Made by a program: the position numbers and the translations under genes. From Symbiodinium natans (lineage: Eukaryota; Sar; Dinophyceae; Suessiales; Symbiodiniaceae): 64,000 nucleotides of DNA. The notes beneath the pieces are model-generated. The model worked only from the letters and a program-made list of their open reading frames with translations, was not told where the DNA came from and did no database searches. Below are positions 26,792 through 38,990 of this stretch, piece after piece. The stretch spans positions 257,746 through 321,745 of the forward strand of contig CAJNDS010002667.1 in assembly GCA_905221605.1 (NCBI GenBank), given 5' to 3'. The first letter of the stretch is position 1; each line of letters begins with the position of its first letter.

Positions 26792-27037
26792 AAGAGTTCC
26801 CCTGGAAACGAGGCTCAGGCCGGTTCAGGCTCAGAAAGGAAGGGTGCACGGATAAAGCCGCCGCCTTTTTTTCCATCGTATGCAAAGCTGCCAGCAAGTG
26901 CTCGTCGCAAGGCCTCAGTCTATGGCCCAGTGCTCAGTCCGTGTTCAGTGCCAGGTGCCAGACCTTTTGAGCAACCGCCACAGCGAAGCGCACGAGGCTC
27001 TTCAGCTGACCCGTCTCACGATCTGCGCAAGTTGTGA
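26792..27037 (+). CDS. Candidate terminal exon, Pro/Ser/basic protein
   Basis: After a pyrimidine-rich CCCTTGCAG there is an open stretch of 81 codons ending in TGA. It has balanced, protein-like composition (for example PPPFFPSYAKLPASARRKAS and FEQPPQRSARGSSADPSHDL). No domain was recognised. The upstream exon was not identified. Support is codon plausibility and the acceptor only. Confidence 0.25.
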   Translation, partial: KSSPGNEAQAGSGSERKGARIKPPPFFPSYAKLPASARRKASVYGPVLSPCSVPGARPFEQPPQRSARGSSADPSHDLRKL

Positions 27038-28312
27038 GAGGGTTCGTCAAGTTAATAGAAGCACGACTATGAGAGACGACAGCTTTCAGAAGGCCGCAAG
27101 TTCAAAAACAATTTTTCGCAAGGTTTCTACGGAAGCAGTGAACTTGACAACAGTTTCACTTGAGCTGTTCCACTTCATGATTATCGCAACAAATAAAGAA
27201 CCAGAGGCATGCTTGTCTTGCAGGTGAAACAACGTTTCGAGATACTCGAAGGCTGGACGAACATGCAAATTTGTGCGATGCTGAATGGACATTACAAGGG
27301 AACTTAATTCCATTTCCGCATCCCTCTTACGTTCTCATGTTGGAGCATTCGCGACTTTGAAACAACACCGGAGTGCATGGCTCAGTCGCAGGCACGTCCA
27401 CCTGCTGGAATCACGACTGGCTCCACATGACGCTTGGAGCCCAGAGCACAGCCATGACATCCGTGCCAGGTCTTGCACTGTAGAGCCCTCTGTAGAGCTC
27501 ATACCTTCAAGCTCTCCTGAGGCACAAGCGCCTTGAACCTGGGAGTCCCAATTGCCCAGTAGCACGGAATATAAGAAAAGTAGAGCCCACACATAACCAG
27601 AACCAACCCCCTAAAAGCCCTCCAAAAGCACCAAAAGTAGTAGGTGCTCAAGCCTCAAGCTGTGATTTGGAGCAGAAGCCCGAAGCACGGCGAAACCTCT
27701 CTTGCAAAGGTGTTAGTTAGCACTGGAGCCCCATTCAATTGTTGCGACACCACAAAGGCCAGAGGCTCGGAATGCTTCCTGTTACCGGGAGTTTTTACTG
27801 AGCCAGCCGATCCAAGACTTCCAAAACCTCCCTGCAAAGAAGCCGCTCTTTGGTGCTTGGTATTTGCCTTCTGGGAAGCGATTCGGGAAGGCCTGGCGCC
27901 GTTGGCTGCGCCTTGTCGCATCGAGTGCAGAGCTGAGGGAAGTTGTGGCTGAAAGATGAGAGCGCAACATGTGTTTTCATCTTCTAACGGTAGCGTGGGT
28001 GCTTCGAGCACCAGTGTACACTCGGACAGCCTTGCATGTTTCGAGGCAGGCGTCGTTAGACAGACAGCAAGACGGAGTAATAATGGGAGTCTGAATTGCC
28101 GATTGTTCTTGCACCATACAGCGCCTAACTCCGCAATCCTCGTGCCTAGACTCCTAATCTTTGGAAGCAGTGATGGCTTCACATTGGATGACCCAGACTT
28201 TGTGCTCGTTTCCCCTGGCCAGGTCCTCTGGGAGTCCTTGGCATCTGAGGCGACACATCTCGTGCCGGGTTACCTTAGGGCTGTGTGGTTTTAGGGTTGT
28301 GCCCGTGCTGGT
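27038..28312. other. Unassigned region
   Basis: No recognised gene or repeat. A short plus-strand stretch near 28160-28290 (SSDGFTLDDPDFVLVSPGQV) looks protein-like but stands alone. Confidence 0.25.
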
Positions 28313-28854
28313 TTGTGGAGCCATTTTCAGGACGGTTGCCGTGGCATGCTGGTTCAGGGAAAGCCGTCCGGTGGTCCAGATTTGGGAGTTGGGAGCCCGA
28401 GTTCCTCGTCACGAAAGGTCAGCTTGCAGGACTGGCTGCTGGTACTTGAAGATGCCAGGCCCTCTGATTCTGTGTTGGAGGCCCAAAGGTGTTGAGACGT
28501 TCGAACAACACCCGAACACATCAACTCTGGAGCTAGCAGGTGTAGGGGTTTGGTGACGGCTCGGTTGTGGTTTCGGAGTGCTTGGGAGCCAGAGGACCTG
28601 CTCTGGGTGGCATCAGACCTGGAGCAGCGGCTGGCGCAGGTTGGCAGCCGGAGTTTGAAGCTGGTGTTCGTGACTCAACCTTCTTTCCCTGCCCAAGTCT
28701 GCCTGCCTCGCTCGTAGCCGAGAACTGCGCGCAGCACAATTCTACGAACCAACCGAAGCAACAGAACCAGCAAAGCACGAAATCAAGTCCGAAGAAGGAA
28801 GCAGCGGCTAAGCATCGCTTGCTATCGTGCGAGAGCTCCATGCCTAAAACCTAA
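28313..28854 (+). CDS. Candidate multi-exon gene end, function unknown
   Basis: Three protein-like plus-strand stretches follow one another. The first is 28325-28490 (ending SLQDWLLVLEDARPSDSVLE). The second is about 28577-28680 (EPEDLLWVASDLEQRLAQVG). The third is about 28719-28854, a Gln/Lys/Ser-rich tail ending in TAA, preceded by a pyrimidine-rich TCGCTCGTAG. Junctions are not certain, and the gap between the last two would be a very short intron. No domain was recognised. Confidence 0.25.
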
Positions 28855-29091
28855 GCCAGAAACTCCTCAACCCTAAGCCTTCCCTAAGCCTTAAACTGGA
28901 GAGTATCATTACATATCAAGACCATGCATTGAACCATCGACCTCAGAGAGTGTAGCGCTGCCTGCTTGCGAGCACATGCAGGTGGTGCGCGAGCTCCCTT
29001 CGGATTGGCACCTGTGCTACGTTGGTTGGCCTGGGCCTATGCATGGCCGGCTTCTCTTTTCTTCATGTCCAGCTTGCCCCTCGAATATTGA

Positions 29092-29280
29092 GTTGTTGTA
29101 TGTTGTTGTTTGTTGTTGTACGTTGTTGTATGTTGTTGTATGTTGTTGTATGTTGTTGTATGTTGTTGTATGTTGTTGTATGTTGTTGTATGTTGTTGTA
29201 TGTTGTTGTATGTTGTTGTATGTTGTTGTATGTTGTTGTATGTTGTTGTATGTTGTTGTATGTTGTTGTATGTTGTTGTG
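29092..29280. repeat. Decamer minisatellite (TGTTGTTGTA)n
   Basis: About 19 nearly perfect 10-bp units, with variants such as TGTTGTTGTT and CGTTGTTGTA at the left end. Frames are open on both strands because the unit has no stop in them; it is not a gene. Confidence 0.95.
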
Positions 29281-30764
29281 TTGCTTGCAAGGGAGCCAGG
29301 ACATGCGGGTGGAGTAGCGGTCACGGGGTGGGATGGGGGTGAGAGCAAGAGAATAAGAGAGGCACTAGCTCGTTGTTTTTATCGTGATTATCGGTGGCGA
29401 GCTGCGCAGGGGGGAGGCAGCGGGAATTATTGGGTTGTTTGTTCTGCAGGTTGTACTATCAATGCAGGCTCAGACTGAAGTTGACACAGTGTAGTTTTCA
29501 CGAGTTTTTCACCCCCAAACCCTCACGAGCCTGATTGTTTCGCATTCTCTCCAACTCCAAGCATTCCCGCCCCAGCATGCCGCGGTCCTCTTCAAAATAA
29601 CTACCCCCCTTGCCTGGCACCCCCCAAGCCTGTAGAAATTGCAAGAGGCATGGGCAAGCCGTGATCCGCTTGGCCCTTGGGGATGCAGGCGGTTTTCCGC
29701 AGATGCTTCGCTGAGGGCTTCTGGGTTTTCCCATGTTAAGCTGTTCGGATGGCTTGGGAGGCGATGCTGTTCTTGAAGCTTTCCCGGGTTTGTGGGTTTC
29801 TGTCAGGCGGAGTTTCTACTAGCCGGTCGCTGGCTTGGGGCGTGCGATCTAAAGCTGCTTCGCTTCGCTGAAAGTCCATGACGCACACCGGACAATCCCC
29901 TTGTGCGATCTCATGGCAGGGCTCTTGAAGACTTCCGGGCCACTGGAGCCCTGGCGCACTCGCCCTGGTTTCTATGTTTCATAGCAGGGTTCAAGGGGGT
30001 CTTGACGGTGTCAGCGTGAGTGCCAGGGGCCCGAAGACATAGGCCCGAAGGCAACATGCTTTAAATCGTTTGTTGCTTTAGGGTCTGACGTCCGCAGAGG
30101 TGCGAGATTCGTTCAAGCATGTTTTGTGCGGAGAACTCTCATGTGACTCCTAGAGTCGTTTATGTCCACTGCAGCTGCTAAGCCCCAGACGAGACAAACA
30201 ACAACAAAGCACACCAAACCCGAACAACCCCCAAGCCCGCGAAGGCACATCTCAGCCTTGACCCTGCCTCAACGAGCAGGACCAAGCTGTCCACTCCCGT
30301 CCCGGGAGTGCCGCTGAACGCACCTGCTCCCCCCAAAAAGCCACAAACCCCCCCCCCCCAAGTGCCAGGTCTGGCTGCGACCCTCTGGGCACCTTCGCCT
30401 ACCTTGTCTCCAGGGCCGGGGCCCGGGAGCCCGGCGCCCCAAGCCGCGTTGTCTTGAGGTCTGCGCTTTGCATTGCTTTGCGTCAGGATGAGCTTCAAAG
30501 CAGCACGATGGCACAGAATGCCTGCCATGCTGTGCAACTAGAGCCTTGAAGTATGCGTGGAACCTTTCGACATTTGCGCTCAGTGCAGCAGACTTGCAAA
30601 GCCTTTGGCCTGGCAGATCTTAACATCAACCCTCTCCGGGCCCCCCCAAAACAGGAACACATTCCCACGAAACGCTAAGGCCTAAAACCGAGGAACCAAT
30701 AGTATCCAATAGTACCAAGTTTCAAAGTTCCATAGCCCGACCACAAACCAGAACCTCAACCGTA
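29281..30764. other. Unassigned region
   Basis: No recognised gene. A GC-rich minus-strand open stretch at 30178-30537 has no domain and is probably compositional. Confidence 0.3.
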
Positions 30765-30985
30765 AAATCGGTGAAGAAGCCCTCTTGCTTCTTTCTTGCC
30801 ACTGGAATCTCTGCAAAAAGCCTCGCCACTTCCCCAGGTTTCCCCAAGCACGCAATATTTCCCGAGGCTCCTCCGGACTGGCTCTGCCTTCCCACTGCGC
30901 CGCCAACTCGATGCGCAGCGACTCGGCCAAGCGGCGGGAAAAGTGGCCAGTGGTGGTGTGCCTGGGATGGTTGAGGATGGTTGAT
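30765..30985 (-). CDS. Candidate internal exon, helical protein fragment
   Basis: The minus strand encodes about 70 residues of good amphipathic, protein-like sequence (AESLRIELAAQWEGRASPEE, then REILRAWGNLGKWRGFLQRF). It then degrades into Trp/Phe-rich noise downstream, where an intron would be expected. No domain was recognised, and splice sites are not assigned. Confidence 0.25.
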
Positions 30986-30990
30986 GAGTG

Positions 30991-33900
30991 TCTACAAAGT
31001 TCCGAAAGTTTGGTAGGTCAATTTTGTCCGGCTCTGGCTACGAGCTTGAGGTAAGTAGCTGACGTTGTAGGCATGATTGTCAATCAAAATAGCTTTTGCG
31101 AAAGATGCAGCCACACAGCAGAATGATGCAAAATGGTAAACTGGTTGCTAGTTTTTGAAGGATTGCTGCCAATAAGGTACTCGCAATGATATGGCAACTG
31201 TAAAGCAATTCTGCAGATGAGATCGCCCGTTTCTCTGTCAACCACAAAGTGAGTAACGTCCTAGAGTCCTAGACCCTACCTTCGGCTCTCAGAGAACTGT
31301 CGGAATCCCTGTGTCTTTTTCTTTTGCTTTTGCCTCGCAGGCTAAGCGAGCTGTGCGTCGATGGAAGCCTCCGCCCGCACCTCACTCGTCGGGCTTTTTC
31401 AGGCGAACGTAGGATGGACCGGGTGGGGCAGTAGGAACAACAGACAGATCAGCTCGGAGAGGGTTGAGCGGATCAGATCCGGGATCGCCTCATGGGGCCA
31501 TCCGCGTCTGTGGCTCGGCTTAAGAACGGGCACAGCTCAGATCATCGCTGTGTGGCGAATGTACATCACCCTGCCTGCCCTCTGCCCCCTCCTTCACTTC
31601 TCTCTTCTGCCGCCTCCCTTCCTCTCCCCTCTCCTCCCCTCTCCTCCTCTCCTCTCCTGTCCCAGCTCTACTCTCCATCTCCTGTCCTCTCTTCTCCTCA
31701 CCCCTCTGCCCCTGCCTGCTCCCCCTCCCCCCTCCTCTCTTCACCCGAGACAAGAGGCGCGGCAACTCATCGGATTAGTTCGCTTCGAACCAGTCACCCA
31801 GTTCTCCCTTCCGCCAAACCAGATAACACACAACTGAATACGTGTTCTGACCTAGCTGAAATATCAGTCCTGGCTGAAGCTGGCCATCACTTTGAGCTCC
31901 CGGAGATTGTGCTGTTCGGCTTTGTTGTGTGGCCCTTGTCCGAATAATGGAGTTGTCTCGTATGATAACTCCACCCGCCCCGTCTGTGCAATTGGACTCT
32001 CTCATATGGTCCTGTCAAGACACAGCATCGGTTGAGCCCGCCTAGCTCTCCGGTTGCAATTCTGGCTCCTAGACTGCCTTTTGTTTTATGCCGACCTCTC
32101 TCTGGATATGCAGATTTTGATATGCAATGTTTCTTTGTGTGTCTGATGTCTCCTTCTGGGTACGTCGGCCTTGCTTTACGATGCGCCTTTCATGTCTATC
32201 TTACATGTAAAGAATCGCTGTCCATGAAGGCATTTCAGGCCATTGGGTTGCAGATTGACTTGACAAAAATAATGGTTCCCCACCTTCACTTGTATTGTTA
32301 CAGTTGCCAAACCTCTAATGTACATGTGGGCTTTCTCTGCCAAAAATCATGGATCTCCCAGTCTGCAGGAGCTTGATCTCTCCACGTAACGTGGCTCACC
32401 ATTGCATCGCAGCAACATACATGCGTGGTGCCGTGCCGAATGTATAGATTTCCGAAACTCCAAAAGTGTTCCGGCAGGGTCCAGGGTCTACGACTACGAA
32501 CATGGTTAGGGCTTCGAGGGTTTTTGGCTGTACGGTTCTGGGGCTCACTTGAAGTGGTGGCTCGCCAAATTCCTTGTTGCTTGGGTTCTGGACTGTCGAG
32601 ACGAGGCCTATGGTCCTAAAACCCTGCAGCATTTCAGGGCATACCAGGATTGTTTCGGTCGCTAAGCCGTTGATCCGGCTCACGATCCGACGCAGGCCTA
32701 TGCACGATCTGATTTCCGCTGCGCTCTGCTGCACTTGATCGTGCCCAAGACAACCCAAGCTGTGTGATTTGATTGCTAGCATGTGGCATGCGGCGTTAGA
32801 GGGACTCCCGTCATCCCTCTTCACCAAGGCAGCTTGACTCATTTTGTCAACCGTGTCGTGTGCTGATGGCTGTCCAGTGAACGAAACCAGGTTTAGCTCC
32901 TGTTTATGGAACCGATGTATGATGTCCACTGGCTGCTTGTTTGTCAGACACTGAAACAAGGATGAGGATGATTCTGAGGTTTCGTTTAGATGAGAACATC
33001 CTACACAAGTGTTTCAGGGTTGATGAAATTTCCGTGGGTCGCTGAGGTGCCTATCGCTGTTCCGACTTGGGCTGCAGCTTGGCTGCATTAAAAGAGGTCA
33101 AAATTTGGCCTCTGAACCCAAAGCCATAGAACCCTACTCGCCGGTTAGGGAGATTCTAGAGTTTAGGAGTAGGTTTCAGCCTAAACCTTCCACAAGTAGG
33201 GGGTTTAGGCTTCAACAGAAACGAGTCGCTTTTAGTAAAACTCGTTTAAAACCTCATCGCCTAGCAGTGGCTTACTGATCTGAATCAACCCCGCGGACCC
33301 CTTTAGCTCGGCTTGAGTTGCATTCTGACCTTTCAATCACAGACATGAGATGCGCATCTTGGCTGAGAATGTCAACGGTGCCAGCGTCGGTGTTACTGGA
33401 GCATCCAGGAATTCGTGCCTCCATACTCACCCGGACGATGACGTCCATGTCATGTTTTCGCATTTTCAAGCTCATGTGGCCGTGCTCGCCCAGATCCATC
33501 TTGCGGGGCATCCCAAAAGTCCCCAGAGCGTGCAGTTATGCACATGCGGGCTAGGTGATATGTCATGTGTGCCCAAATGATATCAAATGATAGTGCCCAA
33601 GCTGCCCCGACCACCCAATAGTCCGTGCGCGAGTCCTGCGAATCCTGCCCGTGCGGCATACCCTGTCCCTGCAGGATCCTGTAGGGTAACATCGTACAGG
33701 CAGCCGCTAGCTAACTGGGAGGGTCCCCACATTTTGAAGAGCAATAGTAGGAAAATGGAAGTCTAACCTTTTCATTGCTTGGCGGGCGCTAAACCAATGA
33801 CTCGGAAGCCCTAAACCCACACGAAGCCCAAGGCCTCTTCTACAGCGCCCCTTGCCAGCTCCTGGACTCGGATGTCCAAGCCATCTGGTCTGCAGGGCAC

Positions 33901-35004
33901 GCTTGGTTGGTGGCCGACCCTGGCATGTGGGTGAACAGGTTTCGGTTTCTTTTTTTTGTTCGCATGTGTGGGTGCATGCTGATTTCTGTGTGGGTTGGTG
34001 CTTGCTCTGGAAACCATGCTGCGACTCTGTTGATGCTGGCGTGTACTTGTTGCAGGCAGAGAGGGGTCTTGGTGTCAACAGGGCCACACAGTTGTGATCT
34101 CAAGCCATCATAGAGCATGTTTTTGACGACTGCAGTTGGTTACGATTTTGTCTTTAACTTTGTATGTTGAACTACGCACCACGTGTCATGCAGGTTGTCA
34201 ATGTTCTGTCACGCGGCTTCTTTTGATCTCGGTCGCTTCTTTACTCCGGCTATGTAGGAGCCACGGTTTTTGGGCTTTATGAAAGATGCTTGGGTTCTGG
34301 CAATGCGTGGTTCAAGGGTGGCGATAGTTTTTGAGGGCCAAGAACTCGTAACCTGCATGTAAACACGCTGCCAGCAGAAGCTCGACGCAATCCTAATCCT
34401 GTGGCCTCCGGGGTATGGCCCACTCCCCAATTTGTGGGTGCATATGGGTGTAGGGGGATCTGCTGAGAAGCACCTCGCGGTCGATTGTGTACCGCTGCGA
34501 GGTGACGCTATGCTTGGCTGAGTAGCCCTGCAAAGGGAAGAGCTCCGCTTGTCGAAGCCACACGCACAGGAATGGGGTCACGCCGACACGACGTGTCGTG
34601 CATGTCTGCACTTAGAATTTCTGATTCCAGCACAAGGCACCTGATAGGCCTTTTCGATTTGCAGAACCACTGTTGGAAGTCGGGGGACTCGCTCACAGCG
34701 CTCACAAACTGCCCCTGACCGTGCCAGGTCGGCCGACCATACAACGCAGCTGCGCCCAGTGAAGCTCGGGCTCCGTGCACGCGCTGAGGCGGGTGCAAGA
34801 CATGCACAGATGCTTAAAGTCCATGGAGTTTCATAGAGTGCACAGAGTCCAAGGTTGGATGTGGTGAACTCTAGTTTCAGAGGGGTCGACATAATTTTTT
34901 TGGCATGTCTTGATGCGCGGCATGTTCGGGGACTGTAGCTAGAGTGCCTAGTCTCCCGAGTACCCAATCTCAAACCAAGTACCGCCTCGGGTCACGATGG
35001 CAGT
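30991..35004. other. Unassigned region with a polypyrimidine block
   Basis: Four kilobases without a recognised gene. It contains a C/T-only-rich block at about 31575-31745, and short facing GTTTAGG/CCTAAAC telomere-like words near 33150-33215. Confidence 0.35.
31575..31745. repeat. Polypyrimidine (CT-rich) tract
   Basis: About 170 bp of almost pure C/T on the plus strand (CCTCTCCTCCCCTCTCCTCC-like), a potential triplex (H-DNA) former. Long stop-free frames here are compositional. Confidence 0.75.
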
Positions 35005-35316
35005 GTGTCTTCTTTGTTAACGAGACGGGTGGAACCAAAGGCATTGAATGCAATCTCGGCTTTCGACATTCCGCGCGCTGTTGGACAGGCTTTGGACAGG
35101 CTGGCTGCTCGCGCCTATGCTTTCTCAGCTCTCATGAAGTTCGCTCAAGCTGCTCAAGCTGCTCAAGCTGCTCAAGCTGCTCAAGCTGCTCAAGCTGCTC
35201 AAGCTGCTCAAGCTGCTCAAGCTGCTCAAGCTTGGGGTGCCTGCTTCAGGCCCGGATGGGTGGCATCCGCCTGCCGCTCTGGCACCCTTCCGTGCCGAGT
35301 TTGGAGGCGCTTCTGA
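35005..35316 (+). CDS. Candidate exon containing an Ala-Ala-Gln repeat
   Basis: A plausible plus-strand frame reads LNAISAFDIPRAVGQALDRL and AYAFSALMKFAQ, then about ten Ala-Gln-Ala units from the 9-bp minisatellite, then WGACFRPGWVASACRSG. The part before the repeat looks like real helical protein. Two other frames through the repeat are also open (Ser-Ser-Cys in one), so coding is not proven. No domain. Confidence 0.25.
   Translation: MSSLLTRRVEPKALNAISAFDIPRAVGQALDRLAARAYAFSALMKFAQAAQAAQAAQAAQAAQAAQAAQAAQAAQAWGACFRPGWVASACRSGTLPCRVWRRF
35142..35232. repeat. 9-bp minisatellite (GCTCAAGCT)n
   Basis: About ten perfect 9-bp units. A multiple of three in length, so it preserves any frame that crosses it. 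Confidence 0.95.
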
Positions 35317-37077
35317 CGCCAACTCCGCATTCCAACAGCTGTAGCCCTCAGCCTTCCGCAAGCCTTGGGCCTCTGATCCCCTGGCTCCCTCGAATTTTGG
35401 ATCCTCCCAACTTTGTGGGAGGGCGCCGAACAGAGAGCCTTTCAGGGTGCTGGCGGGTGCTGGGTTTCGGTTCTGGCTGGTCACCTTGAGAAATGTTGTT
35501 GGACGGTTGAGGCCTTGGCGCCCTTCTTCCTCGTCCGGCCCCGCATCCACGCGGCGATTGTTTTGGTGGAGGACCAGGGTGGATTTACAGGGCACCTGAG
35601 GCCCCCAAAAGAACTTTGCTTGGGTGACAGACCTGTGGTCCCAGCGCCATCCGCATCCATTGGAACTTTCCTCGCCAGTCATTGAGAGTTGTTGTTGCTT
35701 TCGCAGAGGACGGGCGGCCAAAGGCAGCAATTCTGCAGGAGGCAAGGGCACTTGTGGGGTTGCAGGGGATTGTTGGGCCTTGGCGTTTCAATCCTTAAGA
35801 ATGGGTCCGATGTGCTTGAATCAGCTCAATCGGATCACCTATTCAGAGCAAGCCTGCATTTGGGTCAGCTCAGCCGACTGGCACGTTTCGGATCCCGACG
35901 GCAGATGATCAAGGTTTGCAGCTAACCCGACACACTGGGTTGAGGCTTCACATGGCTGAGGGTTTAGGGTTTAGGGTTTAGGGTTTACGGTTTAGGATGG
36001 TTTAGGGTTTCAGCTCCAAGCCGTTTTCTGCAGCAGTCGCGGGTCGCCTCCGTTTTGAGTTTAGGGTTTAGGTCTTCCCATTCGTTGAAGAAAAAATGAG
36101 ATGTATAAGAGAATCGGTGCATAGGGCTCAGGGTTCGGGGTCCGAAATCTGGGTGCCTGAATTTTTTGGGTTCTAATGGGGTTTGCCCCACCCAGATTTC
36201 GGCCCTTTTTCAGAAACGACTGGGAAGAGGCTTGTGGGGTGTAGGGCTTCCAGGTGTCGGCGTGTATGTGCACGGCTTTTTAAGCCGCTGTCACTTCCTG
36301 CAGAGCGCATGGCTTCAACCCAATCCCCAAAAGCCGTGATCCGAATCGTACGACTGCTGATCCAAGAAGCCCCACTGCATGCGTGCTGAACTGTAGTCGT
36401 GGGTCTGAATCAGACGGAAGGGTGATCCGAGTACGGCGAACCAGTTCACGGAACCCCATGATCCGAAATCACTGAGCTGAATCGTTGCTCTATGGTTGTA
36501 CCCCCTCTCCGCTTAAATACCCTTCTCCTCACCCCTCCATCCCCACCTCACCCTCAGCTCCTTCCCCTCGCCCCCCCCCCCCCGGTGTTCACTTCGCAAT
36601 CAGCATTCTTGATGAGTAAGCATTGCTCGTGCATGTGGCATTTCCCACTACGAGACGGTGGACAGCATCTGTTTCTGGGAAACAAGCTGAGGACAAAGAA
36701 GCAGTGAGCGTGAACATACAAGTGCTGAGCAAGTCTTTCCTGATCAGCTGCTTCAACCTAGAGGGCGACACGAACGAAACAAGCAAACCCTTCAAAGAAC
36801 AACTACCCGGAAGTTGCCATCTTGTATGTTGCTGGTAAAGCGAGGTGCGCACCTCACCCCCCGTGCATTCATTTCCCTCCCCCTTACCCCAGTCACCCCG
36901 CTCACTCACTCCACACGCCTGCGTCATCCCCGGTGACCAGGCCGGGTGCCTGGCCCACGCAGTAGCCGCATTATTGCGGGCGATAGGACCCGGTGCCCGG
37001 AGTCCCAGCTCCAGGTTGGAGACGCTGTCCTTTCGATGGTCTTACGAATATATACAACATATGGTGCAGCGTCGCTG
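35317..37077. other. Unassigned region with telomere-like tract
   Basis: No recognised gene. 35958-36070 holds several GTTTAGG units. C-rich runs occur near 36571-36584. Confidence 0.35.
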
Positions 37078-37147
37078 CCCCCCCACCCCCCCCCCATGGT
37101 CCCCCCCCTATGGCCCCCCCCCAAATTCTTTCCCCCCCCCCGCCCCC
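37078..37147. repeat. C-run cluster
   Basis: Five or more runs of seven to twelve C separated by a few bases (around ATGGT, TATGG, AAATTCTTT). A strong candidate for G-quadruplex on the minus strand and i-motif on the plus strand. Confidence 0.8.
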
Positions 37148-37259
37148 TGCGGTTCGGGGTAGCCTCGGCCCTTTTCGGGCCTTCGGCACGTCAGGGCCCG
37201 TAGAGGCCCTTGCTGATTTGGGGGCTTCCTGGGGCTTTCCTGGTCCTTTTGGGGTGAAA

Positions 37260-37525
37260 TGGAGGGGTGCATCGATTTCAGTACTAAAAAATAACATTTT
37301 CCATTGCGGGCAGGGGTGCCTAAAACCATCGTTCTTCAATAGTGAAAAATCGCACTTTTCATTGCGGGCACGGACAAATCTTGGGATCCCCCTTTTTTTA
37401 GGGGGCCTTTTGAAGCTTTTGAAGCCTTTTGGTGGCTCTTGGCGCCTCTTGGGGGCTTCCTGGGCTTTCCTTCTGGTGTAAACTCCAGCATTAAAAAAAA
37501 AGCATTTTTCATTGATGGTACGGCC
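37260..37525. repeat. Three short repeated segments with CATTTTTCATTG core
   Basis: AAAAAT(A/C)(A/G)CATTTTCCATTGCGGGCA-like segments at about 37288, 37347 and 37492; the first two continue into GCGGGCA. Each is preceded by an A-rich stretch that follows a CAGTA or CAGCATT-like word. No function is known. Confidence 0.5.
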
Positions 37526-37854
37526 CCTTGGCCCGGGAGGGACCCCTTTGGCGCGGGGGGCCTTCCTCTGGCCCTGAACCCGAAGCCCTTGGCCCGGAAG
37601 CAGGCCTTTGGTTCGGGGTCGCGGGGGCCCTTGGCTGGGGGCCCGGAACGGCGGGGCCCTGCCTTGTCCGGAACTTGCTCTGAAGGGTGTGGCAATTGAG
37701 CAACCGGCCTGCCTGGACCCCCTCACGGGCCCTCGGGGGCCTGAACCCAAAACCCTGAACGGTGGTCTGGGTGCCGGCCATCCCTTAGCCGAGTACGATG
37801 TCCGTTGGCCTGCCCAGGACAGACGGTGAGGCTTAACCCGCACCTTTCCGTTTT

Positions 37855-38990
37855 TTGTGGGTTAGGGTTTGGTGTTTAAGGTTTAGGGTTTAGGGTTTGG
37901 GGTTTAGGGTCTGAGGTTTAGGACCGTGGTTGGGGTTAGGATTTGGGGTTGAAGGTTTAAGAGACCGGCCACCCGTGCTACCCCTTACGGTTTAGTGTTT
38001 ATTGTTTAGGGTTTCGGGTTTGTAGGGTTTAGTGTTTAGGGTTCAGTGTTTAGTGTTTAGGGTCTAGTGTTTAGGTTTTGGTTTTAAAGGTTTAGGGTTT
38101 ACTTTTTAGGGTTTAGGGTTAAGCTACTTGGATAATGTCTAAAACCCTAAACCTTGTAATGATGAAGTTTAAAACCCCTAAAGGACTGAAACCCCCTGTT
38201 TGTTTGGTCTGGGGTTGGTTTAGGGTTCAGGATTTGTTGTTTCGGGTTTAGGGTTTAGTGTTCAGTGTTTAGGGAAACCGAATACAACCCTAAACTCTAA
38301 AATCCAAACAGTAAGCATCTGAAACCCCGACGGGTATTTAGTTTCACGTTTAGATTTAGTAGGGCTTGAGGTTCCGGCTTTGGGGTTTACTGTTTAGTGT
38401 TTAGGGTTTAGTGTGTAGGGTTTAGTGTGCAATGTTTAGGGTCTAGTTTAGGGTGCAGCGTTTAAGTGTTTAGGGTTAGTGCTTAAGCGTTTAGTTTTTC
38501 GTGTTAAGTGTTTGGGGTTTGTGCTAAGGGCATCTAAGGGCTTAGTGTTAAGTTTTTAGGGTTAGTGTTTAGGGTTTAGTGCTGAGTGTTGAGGGTTTAG
38601 TGCTAAGGGTTTCGGGCTTGGTTTTTCGTGTTAAGGGTTTTAAGGATTTTTACAAATTTAAATGATCTGCGGGAAGGCACCGGGGCTTCCCCAGACCAGT
38701 GACAACTTTAAAAAAAATCCTGCCGTTTAGGGTATAGGGTATAGGGTTTAGGGTTTAGTGTTCAGGGTTTAGTGTGTAGGGTTTAGTGTGTAATGTTTAG
38801 GGTTAAGTTTTTAGGGTGTAGTGTTTAAGTCGTGTTAAGTGTTTGGGGTTTGGTTAGGTCTAGTGCTGAGTTTTTAGGGTTTAGTGGTAAGGGTTTCGGG
38901 TTTGGTTTTTAGGGTTAAGGGTTATAAGGGTTTTAAGGGTTTGAAGGATTTTTACAGATTTACATGATCTGGGGAAGGCACTGGGCCCCC
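37855..38990 (+). repeat. Degenerate interstitial telomere-like repeat
   Basis: Dense GTTTAGGG, GTTTAGTG and GGTTTAGTGTTTAGG words on the plus strand over about 1.1 kb, with few perfect (TTTAGGG)2-3 runs. TTTAGGG is the telomere repeat of plants and of dinoflagellates. The decay suggests an old internal tract, not a chromosome end. Confidence 0.7.

Noticed and set aside
29017-29478. Cys/Val/Leu-rich or Thr/Gln/His-rich proteins at the decamer repeat
   Set aside because: Direct translations of (TGTTGTTGTA)n in different frames.
35142-35232. CRISPR-like or spliced-leader tandem array (GCTCAAGCT)n
   Set aside because: Units are contiguous 9-mers without spacers, and the genome is eukaryotic.
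36971-37843. 290-codon minus-strand Pro/Arg-rich frame
   Set aside because: GC-rich composition with homopolymer C-runs, no domain; overlapping open frames exist on the other strand.
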